A DNA stretch of 64,000 nt from Desulfovibrio sp. ZJ209 (GCF_011039135.1 NZ_JAAKEJ010000001.1:930001-994000); one strand, 5' to 3'. Shown: positions 8,374 to 18,387, counted from the stretch's first letter. The notes: generated by a model not told the origin, from the letters alone. Made by a program: numbers and translations.

Positions 8374-11050
8374 ATATTCTATAATCACTGAAATTCCTGA
8401 ATAAACTCTCAAAATCTTTTGGCGCATATTTTTCAAATTTCTCTTGCGACACATAGACAAAATCGTAAATATCTTTATTCTGCGACATATTCACATCTTT
8501 ACACCATTGGCGTAAGCGTTCCATTTTGAGCGGTACATCTAAGTCCGCATTTCCTTTAGTTTCCACGATGGCTATTCGGTTTTTGTGCAATTTGACTATG
8601 AAGTCGGGGTAGTAGTGGGAAATGCTTCCATCCCTATTAACATAATCAAGCTTGAAATTGACCCCAAGGTAGTTTTTGGCGTAAGCGACCACATCCTTGC
8701 AATCCTCCAGAAAAGCGGCAAATTCCAGCTCAAAGTGACTGTCGCCGACAATCCTGTTGGAAACGCTCTTTTTGGGGATCAGCGATTCCTGCTGCGTGAC
8801 CATGAAAGGGCGCGTTTTGCGCAGCTTGATATAATCGCGTATCTCGGCATCGCCCTTGTCCCTGACAGTCAGTGCGTTTATGGCCCTTTTGAAGCTCTCG
8901 AGAATTGTTCTGGTGGCCGTCAGCTCGGAAAGATTGCGCATGGTGTTTGCGTCATTCAGATCAACCTGCCTGTCAAAAAGCTCGTCTCGCACAAATTCCT
9001 TGATTTTGCCATAAAGCACGTCATAGCCGCTGAACAATCGCAGCTCTTTCATTATGCTCTTGGTGAACCAGCCAAGCACACTACGGAAATCAGCTATTCC
9101 AGCAGTATCCAGCACCGTCGTATGGCTGATTTCGTCAGTTGTTATATCGCGGAATACAATTTCGCGTTGTTCCTCCTCCGTAAATTGCTTATATTCCACT
9201 TTTTGATTGCCGAACTTGCTGACATCAAGGTCGGCGAGATTTTTATATTCCCTATAAATGCGCGGCGTTAGCAGGGGAAGCTCAATGTCCAGTTCGTCCA
9301 TGTTCTTGTTGACATTGGCATTGTCAACTTCAACCATCAGTGGCGTTTGTCCTCCCGCGCCATCGCCCATTGGCTTACGCTCCAGTTCCACGCCCTCGGC
9401 CTGAATGGTTTCCACGAAATCCATAAAAGCCTCTGTACCGATAACGCTCACATATTCCTCAAGACCACCAGGGTACATCTTGCGTAAACCACGCCCAAGT
9501 GTCTGCTCTGGCAAAATATTGCTCTTGGCAGAATAGGCCCGCAACCCAACAATAGTGGTCACATTGCGCACATCCCAGCCCTCCTTAAGCATAAGAACCG
9601 AGACAATTGCCTTATAAGGGTTATCGGCATCATCAATTCTATTGGAAAGGTCGCGCAGGCGCTCCAGTTCCTCTTTTTTCTTGCCGGTACTGGCCTCGGA
9701 TATTTCACCGTTGTCCTTAGTATGAATAACAAGGACGCCGCCTTTCAGGTCATGATATGTCTCCTCAAGATATTCGGCAACTTCATCGCAATTGCGCGTG
9801 TCATCCGTCATCACAAAAAGAATGGCCTTTTTGCCAACTTTTTCATGTTCGGCATATGACTTGCGCCATTCAATGACACCAAGATCTAGATAGTCTGCAT
9901 ATTTTTCGGTGAATTTTGCCGATTGCTTCTCAGTCAGTTTTTCACGGCTGGGCTTGTCCGGCAAGACAGGATGCTTGACCACATTCTGTGCTATGGCTTC
10001 CACCAGCGGATAATCGGCGACAGTCTGGACAAAAATAGCGCCATTATTGTGTTTGGGCGTGGCGGTGACATCCAGTTGCAGACTCAACGATTTATCTTTT
10101 TGCAATAGCTGGTTGTGAATATCTTCAATGGATTTAAACCATGTCAGGGATGCGTCATGGATATGATGCGCCTCGTCATTGATAACCATAAGCTCGTCAA
10201 TATCGCGCACAATCATGCCAAGATCGACTTTTGAATCCGTTGTAGCTGTTACGGGCTTCGGGCCAAGAAAATAAGCGCGGCTGTCATTGTCTTCAGCAGT
10301 GGGGAGACTTTCGTTGCCCGCATAAACCCGGTGAATATTGGTCAGAAAAATATTGCCAACAGGTCTTGTAACCCGCGCTTCATCCTGCTTGTGGAGAGTA
10401 AGCTGAAAATCATCACGCCAGCTGCGTCCGTCATAACCATTATCCGGTAAAACCGGATCGCTGAAGAATATTCGCAACACCTGAAAATCTTTGTATATCC
10501 TGTCAAGCACGATAATATTTGGCGTGATAAGCAAAAAATTTCGGGACAGGTCTGAATCCGGCTCGTAGAGCTTGTGGAAGTAGCTCCACGCCAATGCCAG
10601 TGCCATAACTTTGGTCTTGCCGCTGCCTGTGGCCATCTTGATCACATAGCGCGGCCAAGTCTCATCAAACATGCCACTGCTGACCCGGCCGGAAGCATCG
10701 AAGCGCATCAGGTCAAATTTATCTTTTGTGCCGACAACATCGTGCAAGTAAATGATGGTCTCCAATGCTTCGCGCTGGGCAAAATAATACTTGAATTCCT
10801 TGAGCGGGCCTTCAAATGTAGGCAGCATATGCGGTTCTTTGAACCACCAATTCAATAGGCTTCTGCTGGTGTCGCTCGCTCCGACATAGCCGGAATCACG
10901 AAATGCCTTGACGGCCCTGCGCAGGTTGGGAACCAGCGGCGGCATAAGGTTTTCCATTTTATCGCGTATGGATTCATCCGCAGGAAACCAGCGTATTTCC
11001 GGGTCAAGAATCGCATGCGGAGATTTGGGAAATTCTGGATGGAGGGCCAT
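8372..11050 (-). CDS. res: Type III restriction enzyme, Res subunit
   Basis: An 892-residue ATP-dependent helicase-nuclease that cleaves unmodified DNA together with Mod. Seen in order: Walker A MATGSGKTKV (about residue 140), the DEAH box VINDEAHHIHDA (about 295), VTATPKHNNG, and helicase motif VI within PEQTLGRGLRKMYPGG. A C-terminal PD-ExK nuclease reads YYPDFIVKL then IAIVETKG. It starts with ATG at 11050, overlapping the Mod stop by one base (TAATG), so the two are coupled. The length is typical for the family and no lesion is seen. Confidence 0.92.
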   Translation of the reverse strand: MALHPEFPKSPHAILDPEIRWFPADESIRDKMENLMPPLVPNLRRAVKAFRDSGYVGASDTSRSLLNWWFKEPHMLPTFEGPLKEFKYYFAQREALETIIYLHDVVGTKDKFDLMRFDASGRVSSGMFDETWPRYVIKMATGSGKTKVMALALAWSYFHKLYEPDSDLSRNFLLITPNIIVLDRIYKDFQVLRIFFSDPVLPDNGYDGRSWRDDFQLTLHKQDEARVTRPVGNIFLTNIHRVYAGNESLPTAEDNDSRAYFLGPKPVTATTDSKVDLGMIVRDIDELMVINDEAHHIHDASLTWFKSIEDIHNQLLQKDKSLSLQLDVTATPKHNNGAIFVQTVADYPLVEAIAQNVVKHPVLPDKPSREKLTEKQSAKFTEKYADYLDLGVIEWRKSYAEHEKVGKKAILFVMTDDTRNCDEVAEYLEETYHDLKGGVLVIHTKDNGEISEASTGKKKEELERLRDLSNRIDDADNPYKAIVSVLMLKEGWDVRNVTTIVGLRAYSAKSNILPEQTLGRGLRKMYPGGLEEYVSVIGTEAFMDFVETIQAEGVELERKPMGDGAGGQTPLMVEVDNANVNKNMDELDIELPLLTPRIYREYKNLADLDVSKFGNQKVEYKQFTEEEQREIVFRDITTDEISHTTVLDTAGIADFRSVLGWFTKSIMKELRLFSGYDVLYGKIKEFVRDELFDRQVDLNDANTMRNLSELTATRTILESFKRAINALTVRDKGDAEIRDYIKLRKTRPFMVTQQESLIPKKSVSNRIVGDSHFELEFAAFLEDCKDVVAYAKNYLGVNFKLDYVNRDGSISHYYPDFIVKLHKNRIAIVETKGNADLDVPLKMERLRQWCKDVNMSQNKDIYDFVYVSQEKFEKYAPKDFESLFRNFSDYRI

Positions 11051-13149
11051 TACTTTTTACCTCCAACATTGACTTCAATGATGGTCATGGTGTCATTTCC
11101 GAAAATATCCACGACTTTCACTGCGAGTTTGTGCCGACCTGGAGGCAATTCATGGTACGCGCTTATAAGCTCCAGTTTACGATTCTGTCTGGTACGGAAT
11201 GACTGCCATTCATTCTCAAAAATGTAATCGCCCGTCCATTGCTCCTCGATTTCCTCAGTATCTAGATTTTTTACTCGGATAATTTCCCGTTTGGATTCAA
11301 AATCATAGTCCACAGACCAGTAATCAATCCAATCTGTCCAGCTTTTGGTAAGGGTTTCACGGCTAACAATGCCTTTCTTGTCCTTTTGAACCTTAACAAT
11401 CTGACCGCCCTCCACTACAATTTTGCTTTTGCCTGGCTTCAGGCTGACTTCTGCATCTGCGATGGAGTCCTGCGAATAAAAGACGGAAAAATCTGTCAGT
11501 TCAACGGCGACTTCGTTTTTGCGATAATGTGGCTTGACCTCGATATAGGCCACATCATGGAAAACTACCTGCTCGCGCTCAACTGCCCTTTTATCAAATA
11601 CCTCTGCGGGAATGTATTTGGGCTGGACATCCACACCTTTTCGTCTGGCTTCTTCCAGATAGTCAGGGAAAAGCCCCATTTCAAATTCAAAACCAAGAAT
11701 GTCCACTTTGCTGATATGATGCTTGCGACATTCCAGGATGACTTCTTCCACAAATCGGCGACTGACAGGCACATTGATTGGTCCAACCACCACCATACGC
11801 CCCTGTTTTTTCCCCTGAAAGCTCTCAAAGCCGTTGACTTTTTCCGCCTTATAGGCTTTGAGAATCAGGTCCAGAAACGCCGCTTCCTTTTGTTCTTGCT
11901 GGATACGCCTTTCCTCATCACGCAGATTCTCATTGACGCCGATATAATGCTGGCGCTCATATTTGCCGAGATTGAGGACTTCAAAAGCGCGGTAGGGCTT
12001 GCCTTCCTTTTTGAGCTGCCGTTGAACCCCAAGCAATCGCTTACGGGTCGTGTGGATGGCGAATTTGCCCAAGTCTGTGGCTATCCATTTGCGGCCCAAT
12101 TTTTCAGCGACGGCGGGGAGGGTTCCCGAGCCGCAGAAAAAATCTGCTACGAGATCTCCTTCATTGGATGATGCCTTTATGATGCGCTCAAGTAAGGCTT
12201 CAGGTTTTTGTGTTGGGTAGCCAATAAGTTCATTACGCCAAGCCGACACATTTGAAACATGATTCCACCAATCCTCTGGTACTTTTCCTAATTCATGTCG
12301 TTGCTTTTGGAAATTTTCATCATATTCTTTTTGCGCATACACGCCTCGTGCCGTAGTAAAATCTGCTTTATAACTTACTCTAATAGCATTTGAATTAAAA
12401 ATTTTTTTATTTGTCTTGGAATACCAATAAATTGTATCATGCTTCCTAGGAAAGTGTTGGTTCGCCGCACTTGGACCTGTATATAACCATATAATTTCAT
12501 TACAGAATAATTCTTTAGAGAATACTTCATCTAAAACTTCTCTTATGTATGAGGTTACTCTCCAATCACAGTGCACATAAATACTTCCATCATCTGCTAA
12601 CAAATCCCGCATCAACTTCACCCTTTCATAAATCATACTGATGAAGCTGTCCGCTCCTTTGCCCCAGGTATCGCGGTAGGCTATTTCTTCCAGAATATTG
12701 GGATTTTTGGTAAAAGTCTCATCGCCAATTTCAATATCCATTGAAAAATCGGCGCCAACATCAAAAGGTGGGTCAATATAAATGAGTTTCAGGCCACCTT
12801 GGCGTTCAATCTCCTCGCGCATAGGGCCATTTTTGAGAGAGGATAAAATTAGTTTGTTGTCGCCCCAAATGAGCTTGTTGGTCCAACCCTTGTCCTGCCG
12901 ACCTCGGCTATCAAGTGTCAGCAGGCTGTGCTTATAGTCGCTTGTCGTTCCCTTGCGGGGCTCGTCAATCTGCTCAATGGTCTGAAAGGGTAGCACCACA
13001 TTGCAGACTTCGTTGGATTTACCGTTCCAGACAAGCTCGACTTCGCGCTTATCTTCAAAAAGAAGGAACCGATACTTATCAGGAAGGGGCTTATCCTCTT
13101 CCATGTAGCGCAAAATTTCCTGTTTTTCCTGTTCGGTAAGCCTTGGCAT
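11050..13149 (-). CDS. mod: Type III DNA methyltransferase, Mod subunit
   Basis: A 699-residue beta-class adenine methyltransferase that also provides target recognition for Res. The catalytic box IYIDPPFDVGADF (about residue 125) precedes the S-adenosylmethionine box DFFCGSGTLPAVAEKLG (about residue 340), the order typical of Mod. The region between is the likely target-recognition domain and has more AT-rich codons, suggesting exchange. The ATG at 13149 is preferred to an in-frame TTG at 13176. Upstream is a small inverted-repeat-bounded segment with a promoter-like sequence pointing away from mod, so its expression may be switched. Confidence 0.92.
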   Translation of the reverse strand: MPRLTEQEKQEILRYMEEDKPLPDKYRFLLFEDKREVELVWNGKSNEVCNVVLPFQTIEQIDEPRKGTTSDYKHSLLTLDSRGRQDKGWTNKLIWGDNKLILSSLKNGPMREEIERQGGLKLIYIDPPFDVGADFSMDIEIGDETFTKNPNILEEIAYRDTWGKGADSFISMIYERVKLMRDLLADDGSIYVHCDWRVTSYIREVLDEVFSKELFCNEIIWLYTGPSAANQHFPRKHDTIYWYSKTNKKIFNSNAIRVSYKADFTTARGVYAQKEYDENFQKQRHELGKVPEDWWNHVSNVSAWRNELIGYPTQKPEALLERIIKASSNEGDLVADFFCGSGTLPAVAEKLGRKWIATDLGKFAIHTTRKRLLGVQRQLKKEGKPYRAFEVLNLGKYERQHYIGVNENLRDEERRIQQEQKEAAFLDLILKAYKAEKVNGFESFQGKKQGRMVVVGPINVPVSRRFVEEVILECRKHHISKVDILGFEFEMGLFPDYLEEARRKGVDVQPKYIPAEVFDKRAVEREQVVFHDVAYIEVKPHYRKNEVAVELTDFSVFYSQDSIADAEVSLKPGKSKIVVEGGQIVKVQKDKKGIVSRETLTKSWTDWIDYWSVDYDFESKREIIRVKNLDTEEIEEQWTGDYIFENEWQSFRTRQNRKLELISAYHELPPGRHKLAVKVVDIFGNDTMTIIEVNVGGKK

Positions 13150-13180
13150 AGCGCACCCCGCAAGACAGGGTGGCAAGCTT

Positions 13181-13303
13181 GTCTACTGAACCGCCAAGCC
13201 ATTTCCCGCGATTGATGATTGTCCACCGAAGATTGACCAAGCGCTTTTTCTTGTTTAAAAAATATCTTGACAATCATACTGATAGGGTGGCGGTTCAGTA
13301 GAC
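13181..13303. repeat. Candidate invertible segment with 16-base inverted repeats
   Basis: GTCTACTGAACCGCCA at 13181-13196 is repeated perfectly in inverted orientation at 13288-13303, enclosing 91 bases. The pair sits exactly between a serine recombinase gene and mod. The enclosed DNA has a good promoter-like sequence. This is the arrangement of a site-specific inversion switch. Inversion itself cannot be seen from one sequence. Confidence 0.6.
13233..13261 (+). promoter_or_regulatory. Promoter-like sequence inside the candidate invertible segment
   Basis: TTGACC (13233-13238), a 17-base spacer and TAAAAA (13256-13261) on the plus strand point away from mod and towards the 3' end of the recombinase gene. 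If the segment flips, the boxes would map to about 13223-13251 on the minus strand, some 70 bases upstream of the mod ATG. I find no comparable promoter on the present minus strand of the segment. Confidence 0.5.
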
Positions 13304-13315
13304 ATACTCGGCGCT

Positions 13316-13933
<618 letters not shown>

Positions 13934-14428
13934 TTAGAGTTCTCCCAGAGGGGTGTCGGGGGTTATTGGAAATGTGCCATACATTGGGGAGGTTTTCCCT
14001 GAAGAGGAGTCTTCATTCTCTCTTGGTGGGAAATCACGGGCATTGAGGGATTTCTTGGCAAACGATTTGTTGGTCTGTCTGGGGGGTGTGTCTGCGTCCT
14101 GCGCACCCGCATTGCGACAAGTCGCTTTGGGCGCGGAGAAATGGGGGGAGGATGCCTGCCTTTTTGTCTTTCTGGTGTCCTTTTGACGTCGGGCTTCGGC
14201 AAGATACTTCGTGAGTGTTTGCGGTCTGACCTCAATGCCTTTCTCGGCCAACTTGGCGATAATTTCCGGCAGCTCGAAGCCGCGCTTCTTCATCCGCTCC
14301 AGCGCAGGGGCGAGTGCCAGTATCGTCTGCTTGACGCTCAGTTCTCTGTTCCCTGCACGGGTGGATGCGGGGCGCAGCTTGTTCAGTTCTTGTCGAATGC
14401 TTTTGACTTGCTCGGCGGTGATTGCCAA
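13934..14428 (-). CDS. Mobilization-accessory-like small protein (uncertain)
   Basis: A 164-residue, charged protein with a helical N-terminal half (AITAEQVKSIRQELNKLR; LPEIIAKLAEKGIEV; LTKYLAEARRQKD) that resembles a DNA-binding helix-turn-helix. A long polar, disordered tail follows. The start is TTG at 14428 with GGAGAAG in front; there is no ATG nearby. It lies between the relaxase and the recombinase and right beside the oriT candidate. A MobC/TraK-like relaxosome accessory role is therefore likely by context but not shown by a known domain. Confidence 0.55.
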   Translation of the reverse strand: MAITAEQVKSIRQELNKLRPASTRAGNRELSVKQTILALAPALERMKKRGFELPEIIAKLAEKGIEVRPQTLTKYLAEARRQKDTRKTKRQASSPHFSAPKATCRNAGAQDADTPPRQTNKSFAKKSLNARDFPPRENEDSSSGKTSPMYGTFPITPDTPLGEL

Positions 14429-14523
14429 TTTTTCTTCTCCTCGGTTGAGCGGCGGATGCCGCGATTTCTGCCTTTGGCTTTAAGCGCTCAAGCGGCACGC
14501 TTGCCCACGGCTTCACGCCAGTG

Positions 14524-14545
14524 AAGTATAGTGGGCTATATCTTG
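14524..14545 (+). other. Candidate origin of transfer (MobV / pMV158-like nick region)
   Basis: The stretch AAGTATAGTGGGCTATA followed by TCTTG resembles the nick region of pMV158-type MobV plasmids, which I recall as AAGTATAGTGTGTTATACTT with the nick after TAGTGTG. It is partly palindromic (TATAG/CTATA), and the hairpin CTTCAC/GTGAAG (about 14511-14526) abuts it. It lies in the gap between the MobV relaxase gene and the mobilization-like gene. The comparison is from memory. Confidence 0.5.
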
Positions 14546-14574
14546 TTGCTGCGCCAAGATTCCTCTCAAATGCC

Positions 14575-15783
14575 TCAGCGCATCCTCATGCCACGGTGCT
14601 GATTTTGCCTTTCGGCCTCTTGCCGGATTTGTCGTTCATGCTCCATCCGCGCACGGGCCTCCAATGCCCTTTCCTCCATGCGCTGGAGCTGAAATTCCTG
14701 AAAACGATGATGGTTGCCGGAGACCAGGATAAAATCCTGCATGTCCTTCATTTCGGAGGCAGCCTTTTCCTTGGCTTGCGCCATGCGCGTCTGGAGTTTT
14801 TTGTTTTCCGCTTCCAGAGCCGCAATCATGGATTTCGCCCCCCGCACGGCGTCCAGCGCCTTGTCGCGCTCCTGCAACAGAGTCTGCGCCTGCCGGGCCC
14901 GCATGTCCCGTTGCCTGGCCACTTCCTCCTTGTCGGCAAGGGCCTGCTGATACACAGCCAGTTTTTCCTGGGCATGAGCGAGGACATCTTTGTAATTGAA
15001 GAAATTTGCCGCCGGTAATTGCGGACCATTTTTCAAGGATTCCTCTGCCTCCGAGATACGCTTCCTCCAAATTTCATTTTCTTCAAAAAGTGCGCGGCGC
15101 TCGTTCTCGGTGCGGTTTAGCTCCTCCTGAAGGTCAAAAAGCATTGCCTCCAATCGCGCAGCATCCCGCCGCATGGATGCCAGCATTTCCTGCTGCTGTT
15201 TAAACTCCCGGGTATCCAGATGCTTCTTGGGAGAGCCCTTTTGCTGTTCCACGCCACGCTCAATGAGGAAGCCACATTTTTGCAAACGTAGGGGCAGTTC
15301 ATCCTGCAATTTTTTCAGCGCGGTCTTGGTATAAATGTCCTTGGCGCACAGCCTGCCGTCCTTCGTGATGGGCACATGGAGGAAGTGCATGTGCGGTGTT
15401 TTCTCGTCCATGTGAACCATGGCCGAGATGACATTTTCCTTGCCGACAAACTCGGTGAGATACGCGGCTGCCTCCTCGAAGAAGCGTCTGGTTTCAGTGG
15501 CATTGAGCTTGTCAAAAAACTCACTGTCCGAGCTGACGACAAGCCCGCACATATGTACTGCGTCCTTCCGCACGGCTTTGACCATGAGCAGGTCATCGAT
15601 ACGGTTCTGGATGGCCTGGGCGTAGTTTTCCGAGGCGGCTTCATGGAGATCGTAATTTTGGGCGCTCCGCGCATAGTCGATATCCGGGTTTGAGTGGCTC
15701 TCACGTTCGCGTCGATTATGCGACTGGATGCCGCGAACAGCGTCCTTTTTGAATTTGTTCATATGTAGGACGAGTAAGGACAT
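14575..15783 (-). CDS. mobV: MobV-family (Pre/Mob) relaxase
   Basis: A 402-residue relaxase that should nick the element at oriT and pilot one strand during mobilization. Seen are the N-terminal SHNRRERESHSNPDID block, the Asn/Tyr-rich motif ARSAQNYDL, and the metal-binding histidine motif HMDEKTPHMH (about residues 124-133) followed by FLHVPI. The C-terminal half is a long charged coiled coil (about 200-400), usual in this family. The ATG at 15783 is chosen because the family begins MSLLVLHM-like; a longer upstream frame lacks support. With no conjugation genes here, a helper system would be needed. Confidence 0.88.
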   Translation of the reverse strand: MSLLVLHMNKFKKDAVRGIQSHNRRERESHSNPDIDYARSAQNYDLHEAASENYAQAIQNRIDDLLMVKAVRKDAVHMCGLVVSSDSEFFDKLNATETRRFFEEAAAYLTEFVGKENVISAMVHMDEKTPHMHFLHVPITKDGRLCAKDIYTKTALKKLQDELPLRLQKCGFLIERGVEQQKGSPKKHLDTREFKQQQEMLASMRRDAARLEAMLFDLQEELNRTENERRALFEENEIWRKRISEAEESLKNGPQLPAANFFNYKDVLAHAQEKLAVYQQALADKEEVARQRDMRARQAQTLLQERDKALDAVRGAKSMIAALEAENKKLQTRMAQAKEKAASEMKDMQDFILVSGNHHRFQEFQLQRMEERALEARARMEHERQIRQEAERQNQHRGMRMR

Positions 15784-15811
15784 ACTTGGATTTCCCTCTT
15801 CTATAAGAAAC

Positions 15812-15859
15812 AGGTGTCCCGCTGTACCGCCGCTTAAGCAGTGGGACAGCGGGACACCT
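15812..15859. repeat. Perfect 14-base inverted repeat before the relaxase gene
   Basis: AGGTGTCCCGCTGT (15812-15825) pairs with 15846-15859 around a 20-base loop. It fills the gap between the primase stop and the relaxase start. It may be an attenuator, a terminator (minus strand continues GTTTCTTATAG) or a relaxase/oriT element. Confidence 0.55.
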
Positions 15860-15868
15860 AAAATAGAC

Positions 15869-17650
15869 TCACTCAAGACCATCCAATTTCCGCTTCAGGC
15901 GGTGGACAGCCGATTTCGATTTGCCCATTTCCTCGGCGCAGTCCCGGATGCTGTAGCCGTCTTCCAAGAGTCTTTTCAGCTCCTCCAGCTCCACATCCTC
16001 AATTTCCCGGACTTGCCAGTGCAGGGCGCTTCCCTCGGTAATCAGGTTGGCCTCAAAAGGCTTAGCATCGTCTCCGAGAATGCCTCTCGCCTTGGTGAGA
16101 TGAACCTCAAATCTCGCGCCCTCGGCCATAGCGTACTCCTTTGGCCTGCGGAGGCTGATGACCGTATCCATGATGTCCTCCTTGGCGCTGGTGCCACGCT
16201 GATCGCCGGACTTCCCCGCATGGTGAACCAGGAGAACGGTGATGCCACGCCGCCTGAGATCCAGAAGCCACGCCTGCATGGCTTGCCAGGATTGTGATTC
16301 ATTTTCCTTGCCCGTGCGGCAGAGGGTGGCGATATTGTCCAGGACAATCATGTCCACACCTTTCAGCAGCGGCTCAATCATGGATTGGCCATTGTGAGTG
16401 GACAAATCAGGCATGGCGCACGGCTGCAAATCCGGCGTTATGAGCGAAAGGTTCTTGAGCGCCTGGGGCGGAATGGCCATGCCGCCTACAAGGGAGGACA
16501 AGCGGCTCTGCATGGACGTGGCCGGCATTTCGCCATCCACATAGAGCGTTTTCTTGGGCGCAGGGGCACGCCAGTTGAACACAGCGCCGCCGGAGGCGAC
16601 CGCCACGGCAACGCTCAGGGCCGCGAATGTTTTGCCGACCCCGCGCGGCGCGTAGAGGATGCCTATCCCTTGAACCGGAAGGATGGGCGATAGAAGATAA
16701 CCTCGGTCGGGTATCTTCATGGACAGGAACTCGCTCATATCCAAGGCCACAAGCCCCTGCCGTTTGACGAGAGCGGCTTCCAGTTGGGAGCGGACGGTTT
16801 CAATCCCTTCGCTTTGGTGAAGGTCATTGAAATCTGTGCCAGAGCCAGTGGTGAAGGTAGGTATCACAAGCGTGAGGTTTGTGGCTCTCGCGGCCTCCTC
16901 GCTCTTCTTGCGTCCGGCTTCATCAGCATCGCCGCAAATGAGGATTGCCCGGTCGGGGAATCGCTCTTTTACCAGCCTGGCGATTGTCGAAAGGTTATGC
17001 GCGGAAAATGCAACATCGACCGCCCAGCCCGTGGCCCTATGGATGCTCGCGCCGGTGGCGAAGCCCTCGCAAATGGCGATGGGTTTTCCCTGTGAACCGG
17101 GGATGGTAAACCGTCCGCCCTGCACCTTACCACCTACGAGGAAGCGCTTTGTGCCATCTGGATAAATGCGTTGCAGGCTTTGCAGTCTGCTTGCGGCATC
17201 CAAAACAGGGATAAGCACCGCGCCATCGTGTGATTGGCGGATGCCTGGAAGTGGGGAGACACCCTTGCGAAGGAGGTATGGGTGGTCGCTGTCACAGGCA
17301 CGCGCGGCTTCCCATTCTTGGCAGGCACGCTGCGCAGCTTCCGCTTGACGTTTGGCGCATTCCTCCTCCCGCTGACGACGTAGGTCTTGCTGGCGTTGCT
17401 GCCAGGCCGAAAGCTCGGCTGGGGAAAGCGTAGGTTTCTCCTCGGCGCAGAACGTGCCCTGGTCGTCGGTTTCCCAATTGCACCACCAAAGCGTGGCCGG
17501 AGTATCCAGATGCGCGATGTACGCGCCGTTTCGCTTGTGTGGCCTGCTTTCTGTCGGGCAGCGGTGCAGTTCACCGTCCGCAAGGATTTCCTCGGGGATA
17601 AGGCCATGTTTGCCAAGAACTTCCTGAAACGTGTTCAGCAGATCATTCAT
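15869..17650 (-). CDS. Toprim-AAA primase/helicase-like replication protein
   Basis: A 593-residue fusion. The N-terminal part has a Toprim fold: Glu in ICEGFATGAS (about 193-202), GDADEAGRK (about 240-248) and DFNDLHQ (about 273). The C-terminal RepA-like ATPase has Walker A APRGVGKTFAA (about 334-344), Walker B MIVLDNIATL and an HH motif in LLVHHAGKSGD. A terminal helix-turn-helix follows (SIRDCAEEMGKSKSAVHRLKRK). Such proteins replicate P4-like elements and integrative mobilizable elements. It overlaps the AlpA-like gene upstream by 8 bases and is followed by the relaxase gene, consistent with a replication-transfer operon. Confidence 0.85.
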   Translation of the reverse strand: MNDLLNTFQEVLGKHGLIPEEILADGELHRCPTESRPHKRNGAYIAHLDTPATLWWCNWETDDQGTFCAEEKPTLSPAELSAWQQRQQDLRRQREEECAKRQAEAAQRACQEWEAARACDSDHPYLLRKGVSPLPGIRQSHDGAVLIPVLDAASRLQSLQRIYPDGTKRFLVGGKVQGGRFTIPGSQGKPIAICEGFATGASIHRATGWAVDVAFSAHNLSTIARLVKERFPDRAILICGDADEAGRKKSEEAARATNLTLVIPTFTTGSGTDFNDLHQSEGIETVRSQLEAALVKRQGLVALDMSEFLSMKIPDRGYLLSPILPVQGIGILYAPRGVGKTFAALSVAVAVASGGAVFNWRAPAPKKTLYVDGEMPATSMQSRLSSLVGGMAIPPQALKNLSLITPDLQPCAMPDLSTHNGQSMIEPLLKGVDMIVLDNIATLCRTGKENESQSWQAMQAWLLDLRRRGITVLLVHHAGKSGDQRGTSAKEDIMDTVISLRRPKEYAMAEGARFEVHLTKARGILGDDAKPFEANLITEGSALHWQVREIEDVELEELKRLLEDGYSIRDCAEEMGKSKSAVHRLKRKLDGLE

Positions 17651-17852
17651 GGTTCATCTCCGACTGTCCGGCATTCTCAATGAATGCCCTGATGTCTTCA
17701 GCGCGCCAGACCGTGGTTCGCGGGCCGAGTTTGAGCGGTTTGGGATAGCGCCCGGTCGCGCAGCCTTTCCACCACGCACTCTTGCTGATGGGAAAGAATT
17801 CCAGAATTTGATGAAGCCTGAGAAAACCTGTGGCGGGTATTTGCGTTGCCAT
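17643..17852 (-). CDS. AlpA-family regulator / excisionase-like protein
   Basis: A 69-residue helix-turn-helix protein of the AlpA/MerR-like type. It reads FLRLHQILEFFPISKSAWWKGCATGRYPKPLKLG, given here in two parts (FLRLHQILEFF; ISKSAWWKGCATGRYP), then TVWRAEDIRAFIE. The ATG at 17852 follows GGAGGAAGG; an upstream in-frame TTG is less likely. In P4-like and integrative elements AlpA activates the integrase or acts as an excisionase. It is first in the minus-strand replication-transfer operon. Confidence 0.8.
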   Translation of the reverse strand: MATQIPATGFLRLHQILEFFPISKSAWWKGCATGRYPKPLKLGPRTTVWRAEDIRAFIENAGQSEMNHE

Positions 17853-18387
17853 AACCCTTCCTCCGTTCAAAAATGGTTTACGGAGGGTTATAGCCTGTAT
17901 TTTGTAAATTTATCCATGTATTTCAGTATGTAACAAAAATGTATCCAGATGCGGCTGGATGCAGTTGAGGAAAATTAAATGTGCAGAAATACTTATAGAA
18001 ATTTGCCCGGCTTAGCGGCCAAACTAGCCGTTTTTCTGGTTGAAAAATTTTTAACCTGGTAAATACCTCTAACGCATATCTTTAAATTCATAATATAAAT
18101 AGCAACTTATCATAAATATATGGGAGGAATAAATCGTGATTTAATTTTAAAAAAGCTGATGTTTATATGTATTTTTGTAACCAATTTTGTAACCAGAGTT
18201 CTTCAAACCACAAAATTGCTCCATAATTACGGAGATTTCAAAATATGAGAAAAACCCATCCAGAAGATGCTACTTTTAATAATGACTATAACTTGTTGGA
18301 ATATTTTTCTTAGATGTCCCCCGGCTTGTCGGCCATCGGTCGGCAAGCCCCCCTCACATATATTTGCGCAGGGGGCTTTTGTGGCTC
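17853..18387. other. AT-rich control region between AlpA-like gene and integrase
   Basis: About 530 bases without a gene. It must hold the promoter of the alpA-primase-relaxase operon. It contains a pair of TTTGTAACCA repeats (18174-18183, 18186-18196) similar to the pair at 784-808. From about 18345 a C-rich/G-rich hairpin (GCCCCC with GGGGGC) followed by TTTT resembles a plus-strand terminator. Confidence 0.45.

Noticed and set aside
8372..13149. Type I or type ISP restriction system
   Set aside because: The methyltransferase has the beta-class order (DPPF before FCGSG) and is paired with a DEAH helicase carrying a C-terminal PD-ExK nuclease, which is type III; there is no HsdS-like gene.
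2135..13176. A Dnd/BREX/DISARM-type multigene defence cluster
   Set aside because: Only a DGQHR protein and a type III Mod-Res pair are present; none of the other required genes (dndCDE, brxC/pglZ, drmABC) is seen.
13181..13303. The 16-base inverted repeat as a simple terminator
   Set aside because: The arms are 91 bases apart, far too distant for an intrinsic terminator, and no T run follows.
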